The notes under the pieces: generated by a model
What the model was told of the DNA's origin: nothing
Database searches by the model: none
The model's input: only the letters and a program-made list of their open reading frames with translations
Program-made: the position numbers and the translations under genes
Part shown: one piece after another, positions 1-6,268 of the stretch
How the letters are laid out: every line of letters starts with the position of its first letter
Numbering within the stretch: position 1 is the stretch's first letter
Origin: a virus
Reading direction: 5' to 3' (one strand)
DNA length: 28,401 nt
Virus record (IMG/VR): IMGVR_UViG_3300047994_000167
Span: 1 to 28,401 of that record

Positions 1-1484
1 ATAACATCGACTTCACCGCTAATGAGAGTGAGCCCCAAACCGGCAGCCGAGGGATTCCCAATAAGAAATCGGCAGGTCGGGTCGTTGCAATAACGATCCT
101 CTGCGATAGCCCGGTCTTCTGGACTCGTACCGCCATAGTAAGTAACCAGTACTGATCCGCCATACTTTTCACGTATTGCCGAACATAGGAGTTCGATTTC
201 GGGGATGTATCGCGCCCAGATGATGAATTTAGATCCGACAGCATGATCATCGATAATCTCCATAAGAGCGTCGAGTTTCGGGTTCGACTTCAGGGGAATG
301 GTCTTTGTGACCTCAGTATCCGGATCGGTCACGGGTTCGAATCCGCCGATGACCTGCTGTAGCCGCAACATGCGCTCCAAGACATTCTTGACAGATATCT
401 GGGGACCGTCTCCCAGGCCGGTCATGATCCGCTTGAATAGAACCTTCTGCTCGGGACTCGGCTCGATGAAGATGGTCTTGGGGAGCTTGGGCGGGAGCTT
501 GAGCAGGGTCTTGTTGACCTCCAGCGAATACGGCGTGATGATCTTCATCAGTTCGTCGACATGAGAATAGCCGACAATCTGGCGCATTTCATAGCCGCCC
601 ATCACGATGTACCGGGTCTTGAATGCCCAGTAGTCACCGGAACCGATAATGTTCGGATCGATGAATTCGTATTGGGACCACAAATCCTGGATCCCCTTGG
701 CGATTGGCGTGCCGTTCAGGACCATCCGCCATTTTGCCTTCGAAGCAAGCTCGATGGCACGGCCCGTACGGACCGCTTTAGGATTCTTAATTCGGCTGGA
801 CTCATCACAGACAGCCATACCTCCCGATAGAGTAGCGCCCAGCGCAGTCTCGTAATACTTCTCACTGATCCCCAGTCCCTCGACACTGATCAGCAGAATG
901 TGGAGCTTCTCAGGGTCTTCGTTCATCCAGCGGGCAAGTCCCGGATCCCCCGTCTTCAATCGACGGGTTGTGAACGTGTCCGGGTTGCCGTATTTTGCGA
1001 ATTCTCGCTCCCAGGTCCGCTGCAGGGTGGCAGGCGAAATCACGTAGAGAAACTTCAAGCCGCAGTACTTGTGGCGGGCGAGCGCAAGATTCACAGTTAC
1101 GAATGTCTTACCGGTGCCCATCGCTGCCATCAGGGCATAACCAGCCAAACTCCAGCCGCGATTCAACATCAACCACTGATGTTCAAGTGGTTTGTACTTA
1201 GTATTTTCGAACCACTCGGCGGGCATCGGCGTATACACAGGCGGCGCGGTGAGCTTCTCAAGATCCTTGATTGCCGAATCCGCCTCAGGGGAGAGTGCGA
1301 ATGTCACCCCCTTGGTTTCTTGCATGTGCGTCACATTCTGCTTCGTGAGCGGCATTAGCCATGCCTTGCTCTTGGGTTCGAAGCGGCGGGAGGGGAAGCT
1401 CCGCAGGATATCGACGAAGTAGATTGGTGCCTTCATCACAAGGCGCATGTTCTTCGGGCTGAACCCGACTTCAATCGTATTCAT
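1..1484 (-). CDS. SNF2-type DEAD/DEAH-box helicase (partial, C-terminus outside window)
   Basis: Reading leftward from an ATG at 1484, an uninterrupted frame of 494 codons runs off the window edge. It carries the superfamily 2 helicase motifs in order: a KPLEHQ Q-like motif (residues 98-103), Walker A MGTGKT (122-127), a DES(S) motif II (227-230), NGTPI motif III (257-261) and an AGLGLTL motif V near 481-487. Motif VI would lie beyond base 1. This arrangement is that of SNF2/Rad54-like ATPases, which phages use in replication, recombination or DNA remodelling; the substrate here is unknown. The start has a good ribosome site (AGGA, 7 bases upstream) and abuts the stop of the small ORF upstream. 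N-terminal residues 1-90 form an extra domain before the ATPase core. Family assignment is firm; precise role is inference. Confidence 0.93.
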   Translation of the reverse strand, partial: MNTIEVGFSPKNMRLVMKAPIYFVDILRSFPSRRFEPKSKAWLMPLTKQNVTHMQETKGVTFALSPEADSAIKDLEKLTAPPVYTPMPAEWFENTKYKPLEHQWLMLNRGWSLAGYALMAAMGTGKTFVTVNLALARHKYCGLKFLYVISPATLQRTWEREFAKYGNPDTFTTRRLKTGDPGLARWMNEDPEKLHILLISVEGLGISEKYYETALGATLSGGMAVCDESSRIKNPKAVRTGRAIELASKAKWRMVLNGTPIAKGIQDLWSQYEFIDPNIIGSGDYWAFKTRYIVMGGYEMRQIVGYSHVDELMKIITPYSLEVNKTLLKLPPKLPKTIFIEPSPEQKVLFKRIMTGLGDGPQISVKNVLERMLRLQQVIGGFEPVTDPDTEVTKTIPLKSNPKLDALMEIIDDHAVGSKFIIWARYIPEIELLCSAIREKYGGSVLVTYYGGTSPEDRAIAEDRYCNDPTCRFLIGNPSAAGLGLTLISGEVDV

Positions 1485-1485
1485 A

Positions 1486-1599
1486 CTATTTCCTATCGAA
1501 CCAAAGACCGCCGATAATCAAAGCACAACCAAGGACATGCGCCCAGAATTGATTGGAGGCGAAGAGGCAGCAAGCCACCATGACTGCGGGAATAGTCAT
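1486..1599 (-). CDS. 37-aa single-span membrane protein
   Basis: A 37-residue ORF begins at an ATG at 1599 with AGGAG 8 bases upstream and stops one base before the helicase start. The chain is hydrophobic, with a likely membrane span over residues 5-33, and ends in charged WFDRK. Its start overlaps the stop of the preceding frame (ATGA), which is typical translational coupling. No family is recognised. Tight packing and the ribosome site argue it is real. It could be a small inner-membrane regulator or exclusion protein, but nothing in the sequence decides this. Confidence 0.6.
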   Translation of the reverse strand: MTIPAVMVACCLFASNQFWAHVLGCALIIGGLWFDRK

Positions 1600-1745
1600 T
1601 CCTGCTTCTCCTGCTTCGTGGCGAGCATGGCGGCGACCTTAGGGATGGCGCGGTAAATCACGATCTTCTCGATTCCAAGAGCCGCCAGCGAGCGAGCAAG
1701 CAAGCTCGGTCGCCCAGCGGTGGGTGTGCTGAATTGGCGTTTCAC
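1596..1745 (-). pseudogene. Displaced 3' end of the 1639-2100 gene, or separate GTG-start ORF (49 aa)
   Basis: This frame, open from a GTG at 1745 to a TGA at 1596, overlaps the 153-aa gene by 107 bases in another reading frame. Its C-terminal half reads like a normal amphipathic protein (…AALGIEKIVIYRAIPKVAAM…, then KQEKQE), and its stop couples as ATGA to the next gene, as elsewhere in this operon. There is no convincing ribosome site for the GTG. Removing one copy of a 4-base unit in the repeat tract at 1687-1706 would fuse the upstream frame into this one. It is therefore best explained as the original 3' end of the upstream gene after a frameshift. A standalone small gene is the alternative. 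Confidence 0.5.
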
Positions 1746-2100
1746 CAGCCGAGTTCAGTTCCCCCGCCTGCACAGGCGCTGGCACAGCAAGCGCATCAAG
1801 CAGGCTCGAAGGTGAGCCGCGAGTCGGATAGTCGTCGCGCGGCTTGTCGGTGCCATACCCGGTATCGACGCCCGCCTCGAACCTTTCGGCGGCGCGGACG
1901 GCGGCTTTATGGCGGATCAAAAAGCCAGTCGGCTGGGCTCCCGCACTGGTGGCGGCGACTCCAAGGGCGGCGTCGAATGCGCGGAGCATGTGCGCGGTAA
2001 GGTTGGTGGGTGCCGTGTCGGCCAGCACGTAGCGAGCCCATTCATCGGCAGCGTCTTCGATTGCCTCGCGCAGCGCGCTGGCTTGGGTGGTGGAGTTCAT
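1639..2100 (-). CDS. Hypothetical early protein, 153 aa as read; 3' end probably frameshifted
   Basis: The ATG at 2100 overlaps the preceding stop (TAATG) and has GGAG about 7 bases upstream. The first ~100 residues are helical and alanine-rich (ALREAIEDAADEWARYVL near residues 9-26), followed by a Pro/Ser-rich stretch. From about residue 139 the frame passes through five tetranucleotide units (1687-1706) and ends in an unconvincing tail (GGSWNREDRDLPRHP). The neighbouring frame reads more plausibly from the same point. No family is recognised. The gene sits in the leftward operon between a small basic protein and a tiny membrane protein; function is unknown. Confidence 0.65.
   Translation of the reverse strand: MNSTTQASALREAIEDAADEWARYVLADTAPTNLTAHMLRAFDAALGVAATSAGAQPTGFLIRHKAAVRAAERFEAGVDTGYGTDKPRDDYPTRGSPSSLLDALAVPAPVQAGELNSAGETPIQHTHRWATELACSLAGGSWNREDRDLPRHP
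1687..1706. repeat. Five-unit tetranucleotide tract (AGCN)
   Basis: AGCG AGCG AGCA AGCA AGCT in tandem; on the coding (minus) strand AGCT TGCT TGCT CGCT CGCT. Loss or gain of one unit shifts the reading frame of the 1639-2100 gene, making this a slippage hot spot. Confidence 0.75.
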
Positions 2101-2270
2101 TATTTCTCCTTTGGCTTGCGCAGTAGTGCGGCGGTAGCAAGTCCCTTGGCCTTGTCCGCCTCGGTGAACTCTTTGGCGACCGATTGTGGGACCCCGGCTT
2201 TCTTGGCGAATTCCGGATTGTGGGCAGCAGCCTGCATCAGGCGGGCTTGGGCAGGGGACTTGCTAGGCAT
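2100..2270 (-). CDS. Small basic conserved phage protein (56 aa)
   Basis: ATG at 2270, 56 residues, ending in a TAATG overlap with the next gene. The sequence starts MPSKSPAQARLMQAAAHNPE and continues with AKKAGVPQSVAKEFTEAD. This pattern of a basic, Ala-rich N-terminus, then a G-(V/I)-P-x-S-VAKEF block, recurs in short proteins of many proteobacterial phages and prophages and has no assigned function that I know of. It is predicted helical, soluble and possibly nucleic-acid-binding by charge alone. A GGAG ribosome site lies about 6 bases upstream of the start. Recognition of the pattern is from memory, not a search. Confidence 0.75.
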   Translation of the reverse strand: MPSKSPAQARLMQAAAHNPEFAKKAGVPQSVAKEFTEADKAKGLATAALLRKPKEK

Positions 2271-2280
2271 AATTCACTCC

Positions 2281-2745
2281 TTAGACAGGGTTGAACGAAA
2301 CCTCGGATTGCTGAACGAAGAAACGGCCGAAGTGCTTGAAGAAAATCTCCTTCGCCTCGTGGAGCTTCTCCAGTTCAATGCGCTTGTTCTCGATGGCACG
2401 ATTGAACGATGCGACAGTCTTGTCGAGCGTCAGGCTCATTTCATCGTCATCCTCATCGATTAGGATTTCGGTGTCCTTCGTCTCAGAATTGAAGGAAATG
2501 AACTTCATCGGATCGGAGGAATAGGAATTCGGGTCGACCCAAGCCATGCGGATCGTGGGGAGCTTTTCAAACGGTTCAAACCCAACGACCACGCCATGCC
2601 GAACCGCGTAATTACTGTACTCCTTCTGTAGAATCTTGACCTTCGTGCCGATCTTCAGCGTGTCGATGCGGGCGACCTTCGCGTGTCGCAGGTCGATTTC
2701 CATCTTGACGCCATTGATTTCGATGGTACGGGTATTCTGGTCCAT
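2281..2745 (-). CDS. Hypothetical early protein with beta-rich N-terminus and coiled-coil C-terminus
   Basis: 154 residues from ATG 2745, with an ATAGGA ribosome site 7 bases upstream. The N-terminal half (IEINGVKMEIDL, then KIGTKVKILQKEY…VRHGVVVGFEPF) looks like a small beta barrel of the type that binds nucleic acid or sets a fold around a ligand. A highly acidic DEDDDE patch follows near residues 97-102. A charged helix (ENKRIELEKLHEAKEIFFKH) then ends in a short hydrophobic tail. No family is recognised. The gene is the second in a series using the same ATAGGA leader, so it is probably expressed with the early operon. Confidence 0.8.
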   Translation of the reverse strand: MDQNTRTIEINGVKMEIDLRHAKVARIDTLKIGTKVKILQKEYSNYAVRHGVVVGFEPFEKLPTIRMAWVDPNSYSSDPMKFISFNSETKDTEILIDEDDDEMSLTLDKTVASFNRAIENKRIELEKLHEAKEIFFKHFGRFFVQQSEVSFNPV

Positions 2746-2821
2746 GGTAATATCCTATGTTGAACTATTGGGGCGGCCCGTGTCGTGGGCCAGTCGCCAT
2801 ATCTTTGAAACCGGTTCGGAG

Positions 2822-2849
2822 GAGTTCACACAGGGAGGATTGTGAACTC
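2822..2849. other. Intergenic inverted repeat (9-bp perfect stem)
   Basis: GAGTTCACA at 2822-2830 is exactly complementary to TGTGAACTC at 2841-2849, with a 10-base loop. There is no T-run on the leftward side, so it does not look like a simple intrinsic terminator. It lies in the 123-base gap between the tiny ORF at 2869 and the gene at 2745. It could be an RNA processing or stability hairpin, or an operator. Confidence 0.55.
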
Positions 2850-2868
2850 TCCAGGCCAAATGGGTGAC

Positions 2869-2937
2869 CTATCGCTTTCGGCGGTCATCTTCCTCACAGA
2901 TCAGGAGAAAGATGAAGAAGATGAGCCACCAGCTCAT
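2869..2937 (-). CDS. 22-aa putative membrane micro-protein
   Basis: An ATG at 2937, four bases downstream of the preceding stop, opens a frame of 22 codons. Residues 2-13 are almost purely hydrophobic (SWWLIFFIFLLI), followed by a charged tail CEEDDRRKR. That pattern is what a minimal membrane-anchored peptide looks like. The ribosome site is weak, so translation would depend on coupling to the upstream gene. No homologue is recognised. A chance ORF of this length is possible; the sharp hydrophobic-to-charged design and position are the only support. Confidence 0.35.
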   Translation of the reverse strand: MSWWLIFFIFLLICEEDDRRKR

Positions 2938-2940
2938 GGC

Positions 2941-3744
2941 TTAGGCCGCTTGCCGTTCAGACTGCTGGGTCAGTTCAGTGGCCGCAGCTTGAACGCGGGA
3001 CAGCAGGCCGACTTCGCCTTCAGGAACACCGGCTTTCTCTTCCTTGCGGATCGCGCCACGCAGACGGTTGCGCAGGTTCATCGACTGTTGACCATAATTC
3101 AGGACTGCGTACGGGTTCGATTCCAGGCCCAACACGCCGATGATCAGGCCGACCACCTTGGGGGCGGGGACTTCGGCCAGTGCGGTTGCCAGGGCATCGC
3201 CGCTGTGCAGTTGGCCATTCGAACCCTTGACGTACGCGCCGGACTTGACGCGGTCGGCCAGGGCGGTCATCGAGCCGGTGTAGGTCACACCTTCGGCTTT
3301 GCTTGCGGCGCGGGCTTCGCGGGCAGCTTCACGCTCAGCGGCTTTTGCTTCGGCAGCGGCCTGCTTGGCAGCGGCCTTATCGGCTTTCGCCTGAATGGCG
3401 GCTTCCAGCTTGGCCAGCTTTTCGGCGGCGGCCTTTTCTTCCTTCAGCTTCTTCGCTTCGGCGCGTTCGGCTTGGGACTTGACCAGCGCGGCCTGCTTCT
3501 CTTCGTGGGTCATCTTGCTCATGTCGGTTCCTGTGGTGGTTAGTTGGGAAGTGATGCCACCAAACATCGCGGCACCTACTTTGGATTCTACCACAGGCTC
3601 CGTGGTATCGTCAACCGGGCTTGCGCCCTCGACTTGAGGCACGGCGGCGGAAGTGTGCTTCGGCTTCTCGACGCCCCTGGCGCGGATGCGCTTCTCGGCG
3701 GATTTGACTTCGGATTTCTTTGATTGGGCGAGTGCTTTCGGCAT
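2941..3744 (-). CDS. Ala/Lys-rich coiled-coil protein with GQQSMNLRN domain (paralogue of 6269-6892)
   Basis: 267 residues from the ATG at 3744, chosen because GGAG lies 7 bases upstream. The open frame extends to a GTG at 3855 without a ribosome site, and an internal ATG at 3522 with AGGA would give 193 residues. Residues ~80-150 are a charged Ala/Lys/Glu helix (AEAKKLKEEKAAAEKLAKLE). From ~154 comes a compact domain starting TYTGSMTALADR and ending in NPYAVLNYGQQSMNLRN (210-226). The same domain, matching 14 of these 17 signature residues, is found in the protein at 6269-6892. The basic coiled coil suggests nucleic-acid or virion binding, but function is unknown. Confidence 0.8.
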   Translation of the reverse strand: MPKALAQSKKSEVKSAEKRIRARGVEKPKHTSAAVPQVEGASPVDDTTEPVVESKVGAAMFGGITSQLTTTGTDMSKMTHEEKQAALVKSQAERAEAKKLKEEKAAAEKLAKLEAAIQAKADKAAAKQAAAEAKAAEREAAREARAASKAEGVTYTGSMTALADRVKSGAYVKGSNGQLHSGDALATALAEVPAPKVVGLIIGVLGLESNPYAVLNYGQQSMNLRNRLRGAIRKEEKAGVPEGEVGLLSRVQAAATELTQQSERQAA

Positions 3745-3865
3745 GATCTCTCTCCAGGGTTTGACTTCAAAAGTCTTGGACGGCGCGGTTAGAACCCGGC
3801 GCGCCGACTGCATCAATTCGTCATCGGGCGCGCCGGGATGGTTCCTGCTTTTCACGTGGGATCGA

Positions 3866-4228
3866 TCAATGAGGGTCGCCGCGCAGTCGGCTGCGAAGGG
3901 TCATCGTTTCGGAGTCCGAATGGTTCGCCTCGATCATGTGGGCGACCTCAACCGGATGCACGCCAAGCGCGCTGCCGACATTCTTGAAATGTACCGACAC
4001 CATTTCAACCACCACGGGGCTGTCTTCCAGACTTTCGGGCACGGATTCGGCCGTCATCTGGCACATATATGCGAAGCTGGTGATGATGTTGGCCTTCTCC
4101 CTTCCGTGCTTCGCGGCGAGTTGGTCGGCATACTGTATCATTCGCATCTGTTGCGATTTCGGGTCATAGCAGGGGACGACCGGCTCGCCGAGGGCGGGGT
4201 TGTCTTGGGGCTTTTGATCTTGGTCCAT
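3866..4228 (-). CDS. Hypothetical early protein (120 aa)
   Basis: ATG at 4228 with ATAGGAG 8 bases upstream, 120 residues. The N-terminus is a polar Pro/Asp/Gln-rich segment (MDQDQKPQDNPALGEP), followed by an alpha-helical body (YADQLAAKHGREKANIITSFAYMCQM) and a second helix around VEMVSVHFKNVGSALGVHPVEVAHMIEAN. There are no membrane spans, cysteine clusters or recognised motifs. It belongs to the leftward operon and shares the ATAGGA leader with its neighbours. Function is unknown. Confidence 0.78.
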   Translation of the reverse strand: MDQDQKPQDNPALGEPVVPCYDPKSQQMRMIQYADQLAAKHGREKANIITSFAYMCQMTAESVPESLEDSPVVVEMVSVHFKNVGSALGVHPVEVAHMIEANHSDSETMTLRSRLRGDPH

Positions 4229-4270
4229 GTGGTGGGTCTCCTATCGGGCGATCTTTGCTTCCGCTTGTGA

Positions 4271-4768
4271 TTACAGGGGGATCAGGATGTCGGCGGTCGG
4301 GGTCTTGACGCGCAGGCCGACCGGGGTGAGGGCAATGCCGAACTGCAGGTCGGTGGCCTCGATCAGTCCGTGTGCCAGCAGGACGCGCTCCACGCGGGCA
4401 CGGGCGACGAGGACGCGCTCGTCGGTGGCCAGATGCACGCCCAGGTCCATCCCTTCGGGTCGATTGCGGGCGATGGCGCGGTACTTCAACGATGCGTCGA
4501 GGATCGCAGCGCGGGCCTGCAGGCCGGCTTCAATCAGCGGGTTCATCGGGTGACCGGAGCTGCCGCAATGACCGTCTTTCGGGGCAAACCGGCCCGAATT
4601 TTGGGCATTCTGCTCGGCGCGTTCCATCAGGATGTTACCAACGGTGACCTGTTGCTGCGCCGGTTCGGCTTGCTCGCGCATGTCGTCGGCAGCCTCGACG
4701 GTTTCCACGTGGTGGTCACGGGCGGAGGCGAGGATCGGCTTGACTTCTTCGAGGGTTTTCTCGTTCAT
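4271..4768 (-). CDS. Hypothetical early protein (165 aa)
   Basis: The start at 4768 (MNEKTLEEVKPILASARDHH) is preferred over the in-frame ATG at 4804 because GGAG lies 5 bases before it. The chain has a helical N-terminus, a Gln/Ala-rich segment (EQAEPAQQQVTVGNILMERAEQNAQ), a Gly/His patch (GHCGSSGHPMNPL) and an Ala-rich helical C-terminal half. It ends in a beta-like LTPVGLRVKTPTADILIPL. No known family is recognised. The neighbouring small gene at 5637-5933 has a loosely similar segment (LLAHGVMRPTEAVEE versus LLAHGLIEATDLQF) followed by a beta-strand end, so the two may share an ancestor. That link is tentative. Confidence 0.75.
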   Translation of the reverse strand: MNEKTLEEVKPILASARDHHVETVEAADDMREQAEPAQQQVTVGNILMERAEQNAQNSGRFAPKDGHCGSSGHPMNPLIEAGLQARAAILDASLKYRAIARNRPEGMDLGVHLATDERVLVARARVERVLLAHGLIEATDLQFGIALTPVGLRVKTPTADILIPL

Positions 4769-4852
4769 GTTCACTCCAATTGGATGTTGGCGTTGCGAAT
4801 GCAACCCAGAACCCCATATATTGACTCCATACGAGGGGCTCGGCGGTTGGAC

Positions 4853-5314
4853 TCAGGTCGCTGTTTGGTAGTCCGTGATCGCTTGGATCAAGAATTGTTT
4901 GTTCTTTTCTCGCTGCTCTTGTCGAGCAGCATCAGCAGCGGCAACAGCATCAGCGGCAGCAGCAGCAGCGGCAACAGCATCAGCAGCAGCGGCAACAGCA
5001 TCAGCGGCAGCGGCAACAGCATCAGCGGCAGCAGCAGCAGCGGCAACAGCAGCGTAAGCAGCACGGACGTTTTTCAGGTGCGCCACACTGTCTGCACACA
5101 TCCTTGCGAACCGGACACAGATATGGACTTCGACTTTTCTCTTCCCGAGAAGCCAGCAGACATCGGAGATTGAATTACTGTCAACACACTCGATCAGGGG
5201 GAACAGTTCATCGTCTGCCGCAGTCTTCCCGCGACCACTAAGGATGTCTCGCCAGCCGCTGGCACACGGGTTAAAGGATTTGATCTCGGCCAGAGATGTA
5301 TAGAGAATGGGCAC
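4853..5314 (-). CDS. Phage protein with Ala-rich heptad tandem repeat (153 aa)
   Basis: A GTG start at 5314 follows ATAGGAG by 7 bases. The N-terminal domain (residues 1-80) has a FNPCxxGW…LLG…ADDELFPLIECVDSNSISDVCWLLG pattern, which I recall from small phage proteins of unknown function. Residues ~85-130 consist almost only of Ala, Asp and Val, as DAVAAAA heptads. They are encoded by a GCN-codon tandem repeat at about 4926-5062. The C-terminus is a charged helix (ARQEQREKNKQFLIQAITDY). In related proteins this alanine region varies in length. The repeat probably forms a long rigid helix. Function is not known. Confidence 0.8.
   Translation of the reverse strand: MPILYTSLAEIKSFNPCASGWRDILSGRGKTAADDELFPLIECVDSNSISDVCWLLGKRKVEVHICVRFARMCADSVAHLKNVRAAYAAVAAAAAAADAVAAAADAVAAAADAVAAAAAAADAVAAADAARQEQREKNKQFLIQAITDYQTAT
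4926..5062. repeat. Tandem repeat encoding Ala-rich heptads
   Basis: The tract is built of a degenerate 21-base unit (GGCAACAGCATCAGCGGCAG plus one base, with CAG/CGG interruptions), present about six times. On the coding (minus) strand each 21-mer encodes DAVAAAA. The unit is trinucleotide-based, so copy-number changes keep the frame open and only alter helix length. Confidence 0.8.
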
Positions 5315-5386
5315 GGTAATCTCCTATCGGGGGCTATGGGTGGACTAAAAAGACATTAAACCACGGGGGCGAGGAGCTGTCAACCC

Positions 5387-5623
5387 CTATTCGGGCTCGG
5401 TCGTGTTGATGCGGGCGCGGACTGCTTCACGATGTGCGAAATATTCGTCACGGGTCGACAGTTCGTAGGTCGCGTTAAGGCGGCGATCCTTCGCCAGCTT
5501 ATTCAGCCGGGCGATCTGCTTATTGACGTCCGCATGGGTCTGGACGCAAGTATTGATCGATACCGCGCATTCACCCAGTTCGGGCAGGGTGGTTTTGATG
5601 TAGACGATTTTGAGTTGGGGCAT
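5387..5623 (-). CDS. Hypothetical early protein (78 aa)
   Basis: ATG at 5623 with AGGAG 7 bases upstream; 78 residues. A beta-like N-terminus (LKIVYIKTTLPELGECAVSI) is followed by helices rich in charged residues (VNKQIARLNKLAKDRRLNATYEL). No family is recognised. The gene upstream (5637-5933) ends 13 bases before this start, and the ribosome site sits directly after that stop, indicating co-translation in the operon. Confidence 0.72.
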   Translation of the reverse strand: MPQLKIVYIKTTLPELGECAVSINTCVQTHADVNKQIARLNKLAKDRRLNATYELSTRDEYFAHREAVRARINTTEPE

Positions 5624-5636
5624 AGTCGGCTCCTGG

Positions 5637-5933
5637 TTAGGCGGTGAAATGGGCGACCGAGTATTCGCCGGTCGTGGCGTCGATCAGGATGGTCGCGCCG
5701 GATTCAAGCACGATGCAGACTGCGGGCTGGTCGTCGGACGCGTAAATCTCCTCGACTGCTTCGGTTGGGCGCATCACGCCGTGTGCGAGCAGGTGGACTT
5801 CAAGCGTGATGTCTGCCTCGTGGCACTCCTCCTCGGTCGGCTTACCGAATCCATAATTACAGTTCACGGCGATCCAGGCTTCGGCAGCGAGGCCGAGTTG
5901 GAGACTGGTCGGATTGGGTGTGATATCGGGCAT
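5637..5933 (-). CDS. Hypothetical early protein (98 aa)
   Basis: The start at 5933 (MPDITPNPTSLQ) is chosen over a longer in-frame ATG at 6035 because AGGAG lies 7 bases upstream and the longer form would overlap the neighbouring gene. The protein is acidic, with helices (LGLAAEAWIAVNCNYGF; HEADITLEVHLLAHGVMRP) and a beta-strand C-terminal end (CIVLESGATILIDATTGEYSVAHF). No family is recognised. A 15/16 match to parS lies immediately upstream of its ribosome site (5944-5959), so binding there could affect expression. Confidence 0.75.
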   Translation of the reverse strand: MPDITPNPTSLQLGLAAEAWIAVNCNYGFGKPTEEECHEADITLEVHLLAHGVMRPTEAVEEIYASDDQPAVCIVLESGATILIDATTGEYSVAHFTA

Positions 5934-5943
5934 GGTGTTCTCC

Positions 5944-5959
5944 TGTTTCACGTGAATCA
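5944..5959. promoter_or_regulatory. parS-like site (15/16 to TGTTTCACGTGAAACA)
   Basis: The 16 bases TGTTTCACGTGAATCA differ at one position from the conserved bacterial centromere site bound by ParB. It covers the stop codon of the 5957-6196 gene and lies just before the AGGAG of the next gene. No ParB gene is in this window. The match is seen directly; ParB binding is inference. Confidence 0.55.
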
Positions 5960-6196
5960 GACGGCGAGGGCGGATTTCATCCAGAATCGGGCCTCCCATT
6001 GCGGCATGCGGGCCGAATAGTAGGCCAACGCCCAACGGATGCCGTGCGTGTCGATGGTGTCGCGTACGAGTTCAATGAACGGGACTCCGACGCGGCCAGC
6101 AGGCGAGGGGAGCAGGGGCTTAGCGATGACCGGGTTGACGGGCCGGCCGCCTTGGACGGGTTGGAGGGCGAGATTGGCAGCGAATTCTGAGCGCAT
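5957..6196 (-). CDS. Hypothetical early protein (79 aa)
   Basis: ATG at 6196 with ATAGGAG placed as in the neighbouring early genes. 79 residues: a Pro/Val-rich first half (LQPVQGGRPVNPVIAKPLLPSPAGRVGVP), then a helical segment (FIELVRDTIDTHGIRWALAYYSARMPQWEARFWMKSAL). There are no cysteines and no membrane span strong enough to call. It is unrecognised. Its stop codon lies inside the parS-like site. Confidence 0.72.
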   Translation of the reverse strand: MRSEFAANLALQPVQGGRPVNPVIAKPLLPSPAGRVGVPFIELVRDTIDTHGIRWALAYYSARMPQWEARFWMKSALAV

Positions 6197-6235
6197 GGGG
6201 TTCTCCTATTAGACTATGGTGAGCGAATTGCTCGC

Positions 6236-6259
6236 GATGCCCCCGGTTAGAGGGGCATC
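6236..6259. other. Intergenic hairpin (8-bp perfect stem)
   Basis: GATGCCCC at 6236-6243 pairs with GGGGCATC at 6252-6259 around an 8-base loop, in the 72-base gap between the genes at 6269 and 6196. No T-run follows in the leftward direction. It may be an attenuator or mRNA-processing structure. Confidence 0.5.
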
Positions 6260-6268
6260 AGGCGCAAC

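Noticed and set aside
2842-3543. 233-codon plus-strand frame with Gly/Phe-rich sequence
   Set aside because: Antisense of the Ala/Lys-rich leftward gene; the composition mirrors Ala and Lys codons read backwards.
3848-3862. Third parS-like site (TTTCACGTGGG)
   Set aside because: Only the core and one arm match; the other arm fails. The same applies to the CACGTG at about 16407-16412 inside the connector gene.
4370-5173. 267-codon plus-strand frame with a Ser/Gly/Asn repeat
   Set aside because: Created by the Ala-rich repeat of the leftward gene read on the opposite strand; it crosses a gene boundary and has no ribosome site.
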